Positions 50,994 to 59,826 of a stretch of 64,000 nt of DNA are shown here, piece by piece; position 1 is the first letter of the stretch, and each line of letters opens with the position of its first letter. Source of the DNA: Cognatundibacterium rivi (GTDB taxonomy: Bacteria > Pseudomonadota > Gammaproteobacteria > Burkholderiales > Burkholderiaceae_D); NCBI RefSeq assembly GCF_018139565.1, contig NZ_JAGSPK010000003.1, positions 644,296-708,295 on the forward strand, read 5' to 3'. The translations under genes were made by a program, and so were the position numbers. The notes beneath the pieces are model-generated. The model was given only the letters and a program-made list of their open reading frames with translations, made no database searches and was not told the DNA's origin.

Positions 50994-51019
50994 GACGATG
51001 CAGTATCAACTGCATCGTC
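50994..51019 (-). terminator. Hairpin after gdhA
   Basis: GACGATGCAG and CTGCATCGTC form a perfect ten-pair stem around a six-base loop, about 16 bases after the gdhA stop. On the minus strand it is followed by TGCAACC and not a T run, so termination strength is uncertain. Confidence 0.5.
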
Positions 51020-51034
51020 TTGCGGGGATGAAGA

Positions 51035-52321
51035 TTATGGATACAGACCGCGTACCTCACGTGCCTGCAAGACACGGGAACAACCGATAATAAAGGCGGC
51101 TGTACGTAAGGACACTTTCTTATCTTCAGTCACCTGCCATACAGAACTGAAGGCTTCACGCATGATGCGGGTCAGACGCTGATTAATTTCATCTTCAGTC
51201 CAGAAATAACTGGAGAAATCCTGCACCCATTCAAAATACGACACAGTCACACCGCCCGCATTGGCGATCACGTCTGGTACAACCAACACACCTTTGTCGC
51301 GCAAAATATCATCGGCTTCAGGTGTCGTCGGACCATTCGCGCCTTCCAGAATAATGGAAGCACGGATCTGATTCGCATTTTTTGCAGTGATCTGCTGTTC
51401 AAGAGCTGCCGGAATCATGATGTCGCAATTCACCGCCCAGAATTCTTCATTTGGCAGAACTGCTTCAACTCCTTCGAATCCAGCGACACTGCCTTTTTCT
51501 GCTACGTGTGCCAGCAGTTTGTTCACATTCAAGCCGTTAGAATGGAAAATCGTGCCGCCGTGATCCTGAACTGCGACGATTTTCGCACCCGCTTCAGCAA
51601 ACAGACGTGCGGCAATACCACCCACGTTACCGAAACCTTGTACCGCGATTTTAGCGCCCGCCACACTCAGACCACGTTTGGCAGCAGCTTCGCTACCGAC
51701 CACAAACACGCCGCGTCCGGTTGCTTCACGACGACCAAGACTACCACCGAGAGAAATAGGCTTACCTGTCACAACGCCAGTCGCAGTGCGGCCTTCGTTC
51801 ATCGAGTAGGTGTCCATCATCCACGCCATCGTCTGTTCATTCGTGTTGACGTCTGGTGCCGGAATATCTTTGTCCGGGCCAATGATGATGCCGATTTCGG
51901 AGGTGTAACGACGCGTCATCCGCATCAGTTCGCCACGGGATAAAGTTTTTGGATCGACACGGATACCGCCTTTGGCGCCACCGTAAGGCACATTCACTGC
52001 CGAGTTCTTGATCGTCATCCAGGCCGACAATGCCATCACTTCTGACAAGGTCACGTCCTGGTGGAAACGCACGCCACCTTTACCAGGACCGCGCGAAGTA
52101 TTGTGCTGTACACGGTAGCCTTCAAAATGAGAAATCGTGCCATCGTCACGCTCAATAGGCACATCAACGATCAGGATACGCTTCGGGCGTTTCAGCGTTT
52201 CTACCCAACGCGACAAATGGCCGAGGTAAGGGGTAACGCGATCGATTTGCTCAAGGTAAACGGACCAAGGACCGGTCTCTGTCGGGGTAAGATAGGACGG
52301 AATCTGGTGTTGGCTGGACAT
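51035..52321 (-). CDS. gdhA: Glutamate dehydrogenase (Glu/Leu/Phe/Val dehydrogenase family)
   Basis: It interconverts glutamate and 2-oxoglutarate plus ammonia. The 428-residue protein has the conserved substrate region '[14 protein letters not shown]' (catalytic-type Lys), '[23 protein letters not shown]', and the nucleotide-binding '[18 protein letters not shown]' in the C-terminal Rossmann domain. The length and motifs fit the catabolic, NAD-type GdhA group. It lies just upstream of the glt transport genes, so glutamate uptake and oxidation are grouped. AGGAGG precedes the ATG by about six bases. Confidence 0.95.
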   Translation of the reverse strand: MSSQHQIPSYLTPTETGPWSVYLEQIDRVTPYLGHLSRWVETLKRPKRILIVDVPIERDDGTISHFEGYRVQHNTSRGPGKGGVRFHQDVTLSEVMALSAWMTIKNSAVNVPYGGAKGGIRVDPKTLSRGELMRMTRRYTSEIGIIIGPDKDIPAPDVNTNEQTMAWMMDTYSMNEGRTATGVVTGKPISLGGSLGRREATGRGVFVVGSEAAAKRGLSVAGAKIAVQGFGNVGGIAARLFAEAGAKIVAVQDHGGTIFHSNGLNVNKLLAHVAEKGSVAGFEGVEAVLPNEEFWAVNCDIMIPAALEQQITAKNANQIRASIILEGANGPTTPEADDILRDKGVLVVPDVIANAGGVTVSYFEWVQDFSSYFWTEDEINQRLTRIMREAFSSVWQVTEDKKVSLRTAAFIIGCSRVLQAREVRGLYP

Positions 52322-52525
52322 GGTATGACCTCCTGATATATTGATCTGATTTTATCTGTCTTTTCCGGAATGCCGATTTTCAGCACCTTCCGAAAGATGA
52401 TGCATAGTAGTCTTCTCTGGCGAAATTCAGCCAATGCTTTGTTTGCATCAATCTATGCAATAAACGCATAACCATCAAGCGAGATTTTTTGACCGGGATT
52501 CAGCGCGCCATAACACTGACATCAA

Positions 52526-53479
52526 TCAGGCTGATTTTTTCTGCTTCTTATCCGCTTTTTTCTGCAACTCTTCAAGGTATTCCCACAATCGCGACACGAT
52601 CATTTTCCCCGGGCGCTGTACCGATGGGCGCTCGCGGTACAAACGGATTTCCATGTTGACTTCCCATGCACCGCTGCCGCCATCGGCGCGTGCCAGCAAC
52701 TTTTGCTTCACTTCCCGGGTGACGGCGGACTCCGGTAAAAACGCGATACCACGCCCTTCCAGCGCCATCATTTTCAAGCCTTCCGCCATATCGGTTTCGT
52801 AGCACTTTTCCAGATGCAGCGGAGTACGGCCATCATTCAGAATCAGATCGACCATACGCCCCAGATACGCATTATTGGCATAGGCTAAAAATGGTAACGG
52901 TGCGTTATCTGTGCCGGGAAATTCAAACTCGGGTACGCCTTGCTTATTACATCGTGTATAGGCGCGCAAAGCCTCGGTCCCCATGCTGATCATGTCGTAC
53001 TGGCTTGCATCCAGCAGCAAGGGTTGACGCGGATGGTGATAGCACAGCAGCAGGTCACAACCACCTTCGACCAGCGTCATGACGGCGTCGTGCACATTCA
53101 ACGCCAGCAGACGACTGTTGATTTCGCCAAACGCAGATTCCAGCCCGGTCAGCCAGCGCGGAACATAAGTTAACGACAAGGTGTGCGGTACTGCAAAATC
53201 GACCGTAGTTTGTGTGCTCGGGCGTTTACCGCGCAACAATGCACGGGCATTATTGATCTGTCCAAGCATCGCCAGCGCCTGTTCATAAAACACTTCACCG
53301 GCGTGCGTCAAACGTGTCGGATAAGAAGTGCGGTCGATCAGATCGCTACCCAGCCACGCTTCCAGAGATTGTATGCGCCGAGAAAAAGCCGGTTGCGTGA
53401 CATGTCTTAATTCTGCCGAACGGCTGAAACTATTGGTCTCTGCGAGAGAGACGAAATCTTCTAACCACTTGGTTTCCAT
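52526..53479 (-). CDS. LysR-family transcriptional regulator
   Basis: A 317-residue LysR-type regulator with the winged helix at residues 3-60 (WLEDFVSLAETNSFSRSAEL, TQPAFSRRIQSLE). The effector domain follows from about residue 90. The C-terminal tail is Lys-rich. It resembles the HypT/YjiE-like branch, but the inducer and targets are not shown by sequence. Its start codon directly follows the stop of the ABC exporter gene with no gap, so it is translated from the same message or its promoter lies within that gene. Confidence 0.88.
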   Translation of the reverse strand: METKWLEDFVSLAETNSFSRSAELRHVTQPAFSRRIQSLEAWLGSDLIDRTSYPTRLTHAGEVFYEQALAMLGQINNARALLRGKRPSTQTTVDFAVPHTLSLTYVPRWLTGLESAFGEINSRLLALNVHDAVMTLVEGGCDLLLCYHHPRQPLLLDASQYDMISMGTEALRAYTRCNKQGVPEFEFPGTDNAPLPFLAYANNAYLGRMVDLILNDGRTPLHLEKCYETDMAEGLKMMALEGRGIAFLPESAVTREVKQKLLARADGGSGAWEVNMEIRLYRERPSVQRPGKMIVSRLWEYLEELQKKADKKQKKSA

Positions 53480-55363
53480 TTATGCCCCCGCTGCTGACAA
53501 AGACTGCGCAGATGGTGTGCTGCCGTCTTCTTCGCCGACATCATTACCGCTGCTTTGCTGCCTTTCCCACATCTGCGCATAGGCGCCCTGTTGCGCCAGC
53601 AAATCCTGATGCGTGCCGCGTTCTATGATCCGGCCTTTGTCCATCACCAGAATCTGTCCGGCATCAATGATGGTGGATAAGCGATGCGCAATCACCAGAC
53701 TGGTGCGGCTGCGCGCGATTTCTTTTAATTGCGCCTGTATCATTTGCTCGGAACGGGAGTCCAGCGCCGAAGTCGCTTCATCGAAAATCAGTATCGATGG
53801 ATTTTTCAATAAAGTGCGGGCGATTGCCACACGCTGCTTTTCACCACCGGATAATTTCAGACCGCGTTCCCCCACCATGGTGTTGTAACCATCGGGCAGC
53901 GTCTCGATAAATTCGTGGATGTAAGCGGCTCTGGCAACGGCAATGATTTCATCTTTCGTCGCCCCCGGTTTGCCATAAGCGATGTTGTATTCAATTGTGT
54001 CGTTAAACAGCACGGTATCTTGTGGCACGATGCCGATTGCCGCACGCACCGATGCTTGCGTTACACCGCGCAAATCTTGTCCCGCAATGCTGATGCAGCC
54101 ACTCTGAATATCGTAAAAACGGAACAACAGCCGCGATAAGGTTGACTTGCCGGAACCGCTATGACCCACAACTGCCGTCGTCGTTCCGGCCGGAATCGTA
54201 AAGTCGATATCAAACAAAATCTGGCGATTGCTTTCATAACTGAAATCCACATGGGCAAAGCGTATCTCTGCGCCATTCTGCGCGGTGATCAACAGCGGTT
54301 TTGCCTCAGCGGAATCAGCAATATCCTGATTCTGATCCAGCAGCGAAAACAGTTTCTCAATGTCGGCCAGACTTTGCTTAATCTCACGGTAAAGCACACC
54401 CAGAAAATTGAGTGGCATATACAGCTGTAGCATGAAAGAATTCACCAGCACCAGATCGCCGAGGCTCATCGTGCCATCGATCACGCCCTGTGTCGCACGC
54501 CATAAAATCAGGGTGATGGCGCTTGCAATAATCAGCGATTGTCCGGTATTCAACAGCGATAAACTGCTTTGCGATTTGACCGCGGCCGTCTCAAAATTTT
54601 TCAGACCCTGATCGTAACGCTGCGCTTCATATTCTTCATTGCCGAAGTACTTCACCGTTTCATAATTCAGCAAAGAATCAATCGCCTTGGTATGTGCTTT
54701 CGAGTCCAGCTCATTCATCGTGCGACGAAAATGCGTACGCCATTCCGTTACGGTGATCGTGAAAATAATATACGTCACCAGTGCGCCGAAAGTAATCACG
54801 CTGAACCAGATGTCGTAATGTGTACTCAGATAAACCAGTACCAGCGAAATCTCCAGCAAGGTCGGCACGATACTGAATAAGGCATACGACACCAGCGATG
54901 AAACAGCGCGGGTGCCGCGCTCAATATCGCGGGTGACACCGCCAGTCTGGCGATTCAGATGAAAGCGCAAAGACAAAGCATGCAAATGCCGGAACACCCG
55001 CAACGCAATCGTGCGCACGGCTCTTTGCGTGACTTTGGCGAAAATGAATTCGCGCAGTTCGGTGAACAAGGTGGTCGATAAGCGCAACGCGCCATAGCCG
55101 ATCAGCAGACTCACCGGCAATACCATCAATGCCGCCGGATGGCTTGCCGTTACGGTCAGGCTATCGACCAGTTTTTTCAATACAACCGGAACGCCGACAT
55201 TCGCCAGTTTCGCGCCCACCAGAAACGTCAACGCCAGTAATACCCGCCATTTGTAAGCCCATAAGTAGGGCAACAAGGTTTTAATGGTCGAGAAATCGCC
55301 CCGTGGCTGGTCAGCCGGTGGTAGGTGGGCAGCACTGTTACCTGTATTTTCTCTGCGACGCAT
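53480..55363 (-). CDS. Atm1-type ABC exporter (fused membrane and ATPase domains)
   Basis: A 627-residue half-transporter, six membrane helices in about residues 45-330 and an ATPase domain in about 365-600. Motifs: Walker A VGHSGSGKSTL, Q-loop VPQDTVLFNDTI, signature LSGGEKQRVAIARTLL, Walker B ILIFDEATSALD and the switch His in VIAHRLSTI. 'NYETVKYFGNEEYEAQRYD' in the membrane domain is the hallmark of the Atm1/ABCB7/HMT group, which exports glutathione conjugates or metals. I start at ATG 55363 (MRRRENTGNS). The LysR gene follows directly. The substrate is inferred. Confidence 0.92.
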   Translation of the reverse strand: MRRRENTGNSAAHLPPADQPRGDFSTIKTLLPYLWAYKWRVLLALTFLVGAKLANVGVPVVLKKLVDSLTVTASHPAALMVLPVSLLIGYGALRLSTTLFTELREFIFAKVTQRAVRTIALRVFRHLHALSLRFHLNRQTGGVTRDIERGTRAVSSLVSYALFSIVPTLLEISLVLVYLSTHYDIWFSVITFGALVTYIIFTITVTEWRTHFRRTMNELDSKAHTKAIDSLLNYETVKYFGNEEYEAQRYDQGLKNFETAAVKSQSSLSLLNTGQSLIIASAITLILWRATQGVIDGTMSLGDLVLVNSFMLQLYMPLNFLGVLYREIKQSLADIEKLFSLLDQNQDIADSAEAKPLLITAQNGAEIRFAHVDFSYESNRQILFDIDFTIPAGTTTAVVGHSGSGKSTLSRLLFRFYDIQSGCISIAGQDLRGVTQASVRAAIGIVPQDTVLFNDTIEYNIAYGKPGATKDEIIAVARAAYIHEFIETLPDGYNTMVGERGLKLSGGEKQRVAIARTLLKNPSILIFDEATSALDSRSEQMIQAQLKEIARSRTSLVIAHRLSTIIDAGQILVMDKGRIIERGTHQDLLAQQGAYAQMWERQQSSGNDVGEEDGSTPSAQSLSAAGA

Positions 55364-55645
55364 CGTAAGAGTCTTTTCCTGAAGTGGTTTATCATGTCGG
55401 CAATGCCTGCAATTTGCACAAAGAATTCTGAGCAACACCATCCGGTCTGATCGTTTACCCTTCTCAGAGCATGATTCCCGATGATTTTTTCTCTGCCAGT
55501 GCAGGCACATGCAACGCCGTATCTCATTTTTTATCATTTTGACGTCTTTGGCCTGAGCAAGATTAAAAAGAACAGCCAGGCCGACGTGGAATAAATATCT
55601 GAGAGATGGATTTACTCTGATTGTAACGTTTTAAGGAAACTCCCG

Positions 55646-56065
55646 ATGACTGATCATCACCAAACTACTCTTCCGGCAGGTATGCCGACCCTGCGCGTCA
55701 TGCCTATGCCATCGGATGCGAATGTGCATGGCGACGTTTTTGGCGGCTGGATCATGTCACAAGTCGATATTGCCGGCGCGATTCCGGCTGCCCGCCGTGC
55801 GAATGGGCGTGTGGCAACGATTGCCGTCAATTCTTTCCTGTTCAAACAACCGGTGTTTGTAGGCGATTTATTGTCGTTTTACGCGCAGATCGTCAAGGTA
55901 GGTAATACTTCGATCACGATAGAAGTTGAAGTTTACGCAGAACGTAATCGCCTGCAAGCCAGCACCGTCAAAGTAACCGAGGCAACATTAACGTATGTTG
56001 CAACCGGTGAAGACAGAAAACCACGCCAGATTCCGCCACTGGAATCCGTTTCGTCCGGCGTCTGA
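55646..56065 (+). CDS. yciA: Acyl-CoA thioesterase YciA
   Basis: YciA hydrolyses short- to long-chain acyl-CoA and acetoacetyl-CoA. The 139-residue hot-dog-fold protein has the BFIT/YciA motif NVHGDVFGGWIMSQVDIAG with the catalytic Asp, 'NSFLFKQPVFVGDLLSFYA', and 'VTEATLTYVA'. AAGGAAACTCCCG precedes the ATG, a good ribosome-binding site. phoD starts 11 bases after the stop, so they are probably one operon. The pairing has no obvious metabolic reason. Confidence 0.94.
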   Translation: MTDHHQTTLPAGMPTLRVMPMPSDANVHGDVFGGWIMSQVDIAGAIPAARRANGRVATIAVNSFLFKQPVFVGDLLSFYAQIVKVGNTSITIEVEVYAERNRLQASTVKVTEATLTYVATGEDRKPRQIPPLESVSSGV

Positions 56066-56076
56066 GGATAAATCAA

Positions 56077-57660
56077 GTGCAGTCACGTCGTCTGTTTTTA
56101 CAGCGCAGCCTGCAACTGGCTGCGCTTGCAGCGCTGTCGCAGGCGTTTCCCGGTTATGCGGCAGAACGCAGTAAAGTTTATCCGTTCACGCTGGGTGTTG
56201 CATCGGGCTCGCCGCGCCACGACAGCGTTGTTATCTGGACGCGCTTAATGCCTGATCCTTTGAACGCGCAGGCGCTCGCACCGATGGTTTACAAAGTCTT
56301 GTGGGAAGTCGCCGAAGACGAGGGCTTTAAACATATCGTCAACAAAGGCGAAGTGTTTGCGCTGCCGGATCTGGCGCACAGTGTGCATGTCGATGTGACG
56401 GGCTTAGCGCCCGGGCGCTGGTATTGGTATCGGTTTATTCATGGCGATGCAATCAGCCCAGTCGCCCGCACGCGTACCGCACCGGCGATGGATGCACCGC
56501 TCAGCACCTTGAAATTAGCCGTGGCGTCCTGCCAGCATTGGGAATTCGGTGAATATGCGGCGCATCGCCACATCGCGCAGGCCAATCCCGATCTGGTCGC
56601 CTTCCTCGGTGATTATATTTACGAATGGGGCCCTTACGACCTCAAGCATCCGGCCAAACCGCGCCGACGCGATATCGAAAGCAGCAATCTGGATGAGTAC
56701 CGTGCCCGCTATGCACAATACAAATCCGATCCGCAACTGCAAGCGGCGCATCATGTGGCGCCCTGGATGGTAACCTGGGATGACCACGAAGTCTGCAATG
56801 ATTACGGCAACGAGCGCGATGAACGTCTGGATGCCAATTTCATTCTGCGCCGCGCTGCTGCCTATCAGGCGTTTTACGAACACATGCCGGTGCGCCTGCA
56901 CAAAGTAACCGTGCTGCCATCGCAGTTTGCCCACATGCGCATTTACGAGCGATTTGACTGGGGCAGACTGGCACGTTTTCATGTGCTTGATGACCGTCAA
57001 TATCGTTCGCCGCAAGTTTGTGCCAAACCGGGTCGCGGTGGCTCGAATGTCGTCACACAGGCCGAGTGCACCAACCGCAACGACAGCGCATTAACGCTGC
57101 TCGGTGCAGAGCAAGAAAAGTGGCTGGCACAAGGTCTGGCAAGCTCGCAGGCGAAGTGGAATATTCTGACACAGCAAACCTTCATGGCGCAAACCAATCT
57201 GAGCAATGTGAATGTGGACGGCGAAGGAAAATTCTGGACTGATGGCTGGGACGGTTACCCTGCTGCGCGCCAACGTCTGTTTGACGATATTGAAAAACAC
57301 CGGCCTGCGAATCCTGTTGTGATTTCAGGCGATGTTCACACGTTTTACGCCGCCAATCTGAAACGCGATTTCTGGAAAAAATCTTCGCCGGAGAATCCGG
57401 TACTGGCGACAGAATTTTGCGGCACCTCGATCACCTCCAATTCGCGCCCGCAAGAACGTACCGATCAGATCGTTGCGCAGAATCCGCATATCAAATATGG
57501 CCGCAGCGATAAACGCGGGTTCATGCTACTCGACATTTCCTCTAACAAAATGCTGACACAGTTCGTCGCACTGGATGATGTCAGCAAAGCAGATTCAGGA
57601 ATCAGTACGCTCAAAAGTTTTATGGTCGAAGACGGTAAAGCCGGGCTCGTCAGTATCTGA
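56077..57660 (+). CDS. phoD: Alkaline phosphatase D-family protein with Tat signal
   Basis: A 527-residue secreted PhoD-type phosphodiesterase/phosphatase that uses Fe3+ and Ca2+. The N-terminus MQSRRLFLQRS holds a twin-arginine motif (SRRLFLQ), followed by a hydrophobic stretch and AAER cleavage region, so it is exported folded. Metal-binding motifs are visible as FLGDYIYEWGPYD, TWDDHEVCNDYG and VISGDVHTFYAAN. The start is GTG at 56077. Length and domain order (N-terminal fibronectin-like part, C-terminal metallophosphatase) fit the family. A bidirectional terminator follows. Confidence 0.94.
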   Translation: MQSRRLFLQRSLQLAALAALSQAFPGYAAERSKVYPFTLGVASGSPRHDSVVIWTRLMPDPLNAQALAPMVYKVLWEVAEDEGFKHIVNKGEVFALPDLAHSVHVDVTGLAPGRWYWYRFIHGDAISPVARTRTAPAMDAPLSTLKLAVASCQHWEFGEYAAHRHIAQANPDLVAFLGDYIYEWGPYDLKHPAKPRRRDIESSNLDEYRARYAQYKSDPQLQAAHHVAPWMVTWDDHEVCNDYGNERDERLDANFILRRAAAYQAFYEHMPVRLHKVTVLPSQFAHMRIYERFDWGRLARFHVLDDRQYRSPQVCAKPGRGGSNVVTQAECTNRNDSALTLLGAEQEKWLAQGLASSQAKWNILTQQTFMAQTNLSNVNVDGEGKFWTDGWDGYPAARQRLFDDIEKHRPANPVVISGDVHTFYAANLKRDFWKKSSPENPVLATEFCGTSITSNSRPQERTDQIVAQNPHIKYGRSDKRGFMLLDISSNKMLTQFVALDDVSKADSGISTLKSFMVEDGKAGLVSI

Positions 57661-57674
57661 ACGTGCTGCAATAA

Positions 57675-57709
57675 TAAAAAAAAAGGAAGGCAATGCCTTC
57701 CTTTTTTTG
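57675..57709. terminator. Bidirectional intrinsic terminator after phoD
   Basis: AAAAGGAAGGC, AAT and GCCTTCCTTTT, with flanking A and T runs on both strands. It stands between the convergent phoD and fadD genes, just before repeat copy B. Confidence 0.9.
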
Positions 57710-57737
57710 CATCTTCAAACTGCCTCTTTACGATCAA

Positions 57738-57818
57738 ATATACTCCCACCAGTATATAAAATACCCCCTTATTTTATGCCGACAATAAGCAGTTTTTATA
57801 TAAAAGAGGGGGGAGTAT
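57738..57818 (+). repeat. 81-bp intergenic repeat element, copy B
   Basis: ATATACTCCCACCAGTATAT at the left and GAGGGGGGAGTAT at the right are the terminal inverted repeats. The core TTTTATGCCGACA, AAGCAG and TTTTTATATAAAA aligns with the copies at 46110-46191 and 29085-29165. It fills the gap between the convergent phoD and fadD 3' ends, beside an intrinsic terminator. Confidence 0.82.
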
Positions 57819-57878
57819 CCTTCATTCAGCAAATAAATACCGATGAATTATCGAATCAGCGCCGCTGCCATCACACGA

Positions 57879-59564
57879 TCAGGCTGGTTTCTTTTCGTCA
57901 CGTAATTCACGACGCAAGATTTTACCGACATTCGTTTTCGGCAATTCCAGACGGAATTCTATGTACTTCGGTTTCTTGTACGCAGTGAATTGCTCTTTGC
58001 AATAATCCATTAACTGATCGACCGTTAATGAAGGATCTTTGCGTACCACAAACAATTTCACCGCTTCACCGGAATTCGCATCCGGCACGCCGATACATGC
58101 GCATTCCAGCACGCCTGGGTGTAATGCGACCACACCTTCGATTTCATTCGGGTACACATTGAAGCCAGACACCAGAATCATGTCTTTCTTACGATCGACA
58201 ATCGTGGTGTAGCCACGGAAATCCATGATGCCAACGTCGCCGCTTTTGAAGAAGCCATCAGGGGTCATTACTTTTGCGGTTTCTTCCGGCATATTCCAGT
58301 AACCCACCATCACCTGCGGACCGCGGATCGCGATTTCACCTGCATGTCCCAACGGCAGACGATTACCATCATCATCCAGAATCGCGATTTCTGTGGATGG
58401 AATCGGCAGACCGATCGTGCCGGAAAACTCTTTGGTATCAGGCAAGTTGGCGGTCGCCACCGGCGATGTTTCAGACAAACCGTAACCTTCAGCGATGGCA
58501 CAGCCAGTGATTTTCAACCATTTATCGGCCACGGCTTTCTGCACGGCCATACCACCGCCACTACAGATTTCATAACCGGAAAAATCCAGTTTGGCGAATT
58601 CAGGATTATTCAACAAGCCGTTATACAACGTATTCACCGCAGGGAAAATATTGACCTTGTAGTTTTTGAGCTCTTTGATGAAGCCGGGAATATCACGTGG
58701 ATTCGGAATCAGCAAATTCATCGCGCCGATACGGGTGCCCAGCAAACTGCAGACAGTCAGCGCAAAGATATGATACAGAGGCAAAGCGCAGACGATGATG
58801 CGCGCATCATCTTTATGCCCGGACATGCTCGGGGTCAGCCAGGCGTCGTTCTGCAAGACATTCGCCACCACATTTCTGTGCAACAGCGTCGCACCTTTGG
58901 AAACACCTGTCGTACCGCCGGTGTACTGCAGGAAAGCGACGTCATCACGATGAATCTCGACTGCTTTTAAGCTCAGTGAATCGGCTTCGGACAACACCTG
59001 ATTGAAGCGTTTGGCGTTCGGTAAAGAAAAAGCTGGCACCATTTTCTTCACATTACGAACAACAAAATTCACCAGCAGGCCTTTCAGGCCGAGCATGTCG
59101 CCCATACTGGCGACTACCACGTGTTTCACCTGCGTTTTCTGAATCACATGTTCCAGCGTTGTCGCAAAATTCTCAAGGATAAAAATCGCTTCAGCACCCG
59201 AGTTTTTTAACTGATGTTCGAGTTCACGCGGGGTGTACAGCGGATTGACGTTCACGACCACATAACCGGCACGCAGAATAGCCGCCATCACGACCGGATA
59301 CTGCAAGACGTTTGGCATCATGATCGCAACACGGGCGCCTTTTTTCAGACCTTGCTGCTGTAACCATGCACCAACTTTCTGCGACATCAGATCCAGCTTG
59401 CCGTAAGTCAGATATTTCCCCATGCAAGCGTAGGCATTGCGGGCAGAAAATTTCTTAAATGCCTCTTCAAGTAACTGCACCAGTGACTGATATTGCGTCA
59501 CGTCTATTTCTGCGGGCATGCCTTCCGGGTAGGATTTAAGCCAGAATTTTTCCGTCGTTTCCAT
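57879..59564 (-). CDS. fadD: Long-chain fatty-acid-CoA ligase
   Basis: FadD activates fatty acids to acyl-CoA by way of an acyl-adenylate, at the inner face of the membrane. The 561-residue ANL-superfamily protein has the P-loop-like YTGGTTGVSKGAT, GYGLSETSPV, DGFFKSGDVG, the FACS signature RKKDMILVSGFNVYPNEIEG, and the catalytic Lys in NVGKILRRELR. Length matches E. coli FadD (561). The gene is convergent with phoD, and nothing nearby regulates it visibly. Confidence 0.97.
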   Translation of the reverse strand: METTEKFWLKSYPEGMPAEIDVTQYQSLVQLLEEAFKKFSARNAYACMGKYLTYGKLDLMSQKVGAWLQQQGLKKGARVAIMMPNVLQYPVVMAAILRAGYVVVNVNPLYTPRELEHQLKNSGAEAIFILENFATTLEHVIQKTQVKHVVVASMGDMLGLKGLLVNFVVRNVKKMVPAFSLPNAKRFNQVLSEADSLSLKAVEIHRDDVAFLQYTGGTTGVSKGATLLHRNVVANVLQNDAWLTPSMSGHKDDARIIVCALPLYHIFALTVCSLLGTRIGAMNLLIPNPRDIPGFIKELKNYKVNIFPAVNTLYNGLLNNPEFAKLDFSGYEICSGGGMAVQKAVADKWLKITGCAIAEGYGLSETSPVATANLPDTKEFSGTIGLPIPSTEIAILDDDGNRLPLGHAGEIAIRGPQVMVGYWNMPEETAKVMTPDGFFKSGDVGIMDFRGYTTIVDRKKDMILVSGFNVYPNEIEGVVALHPGVLECACIGVPDANSGEAVKLFVVRKDPSLTVDQLMDYCKEQFTAYKKPKYIEFRLELPKTNVGKILRRELRDEKKPA

Positions 59565-59826
59565 CTGTATTTCCTCGTCTCTGATTGTTGTTCTGTTGAT
59601 GATCTGCTACTGCACAGAATATTAAAGCATGGTCGTTCTTTTTAATAGTAACAATATCCCGAGAGCCGATGCTATCGGCTAAGTGAAACTAAGGCAAGCA
59701 TTTTGCGCTAACCTGAAAGCATCCTCTAGTAACTTGCTGCAACGCACAATAACATGCGTTCAAATCCCGCAATTTTACTGATGCAGAACAAAGCTGCGCA
59801 GGTAAAACGTGGTGGTTTATCCGGCC
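59565..59826. other. Intergenic region between fadD and molybdopterin oxidoreductase
   Basis: About 260 bases. The only notable structure is AGCCGAT, GCT, ATCGGCT at about 59662-59678, a seven-pair hairpin without a T run. No gene is supported. Confidence 0.35.
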
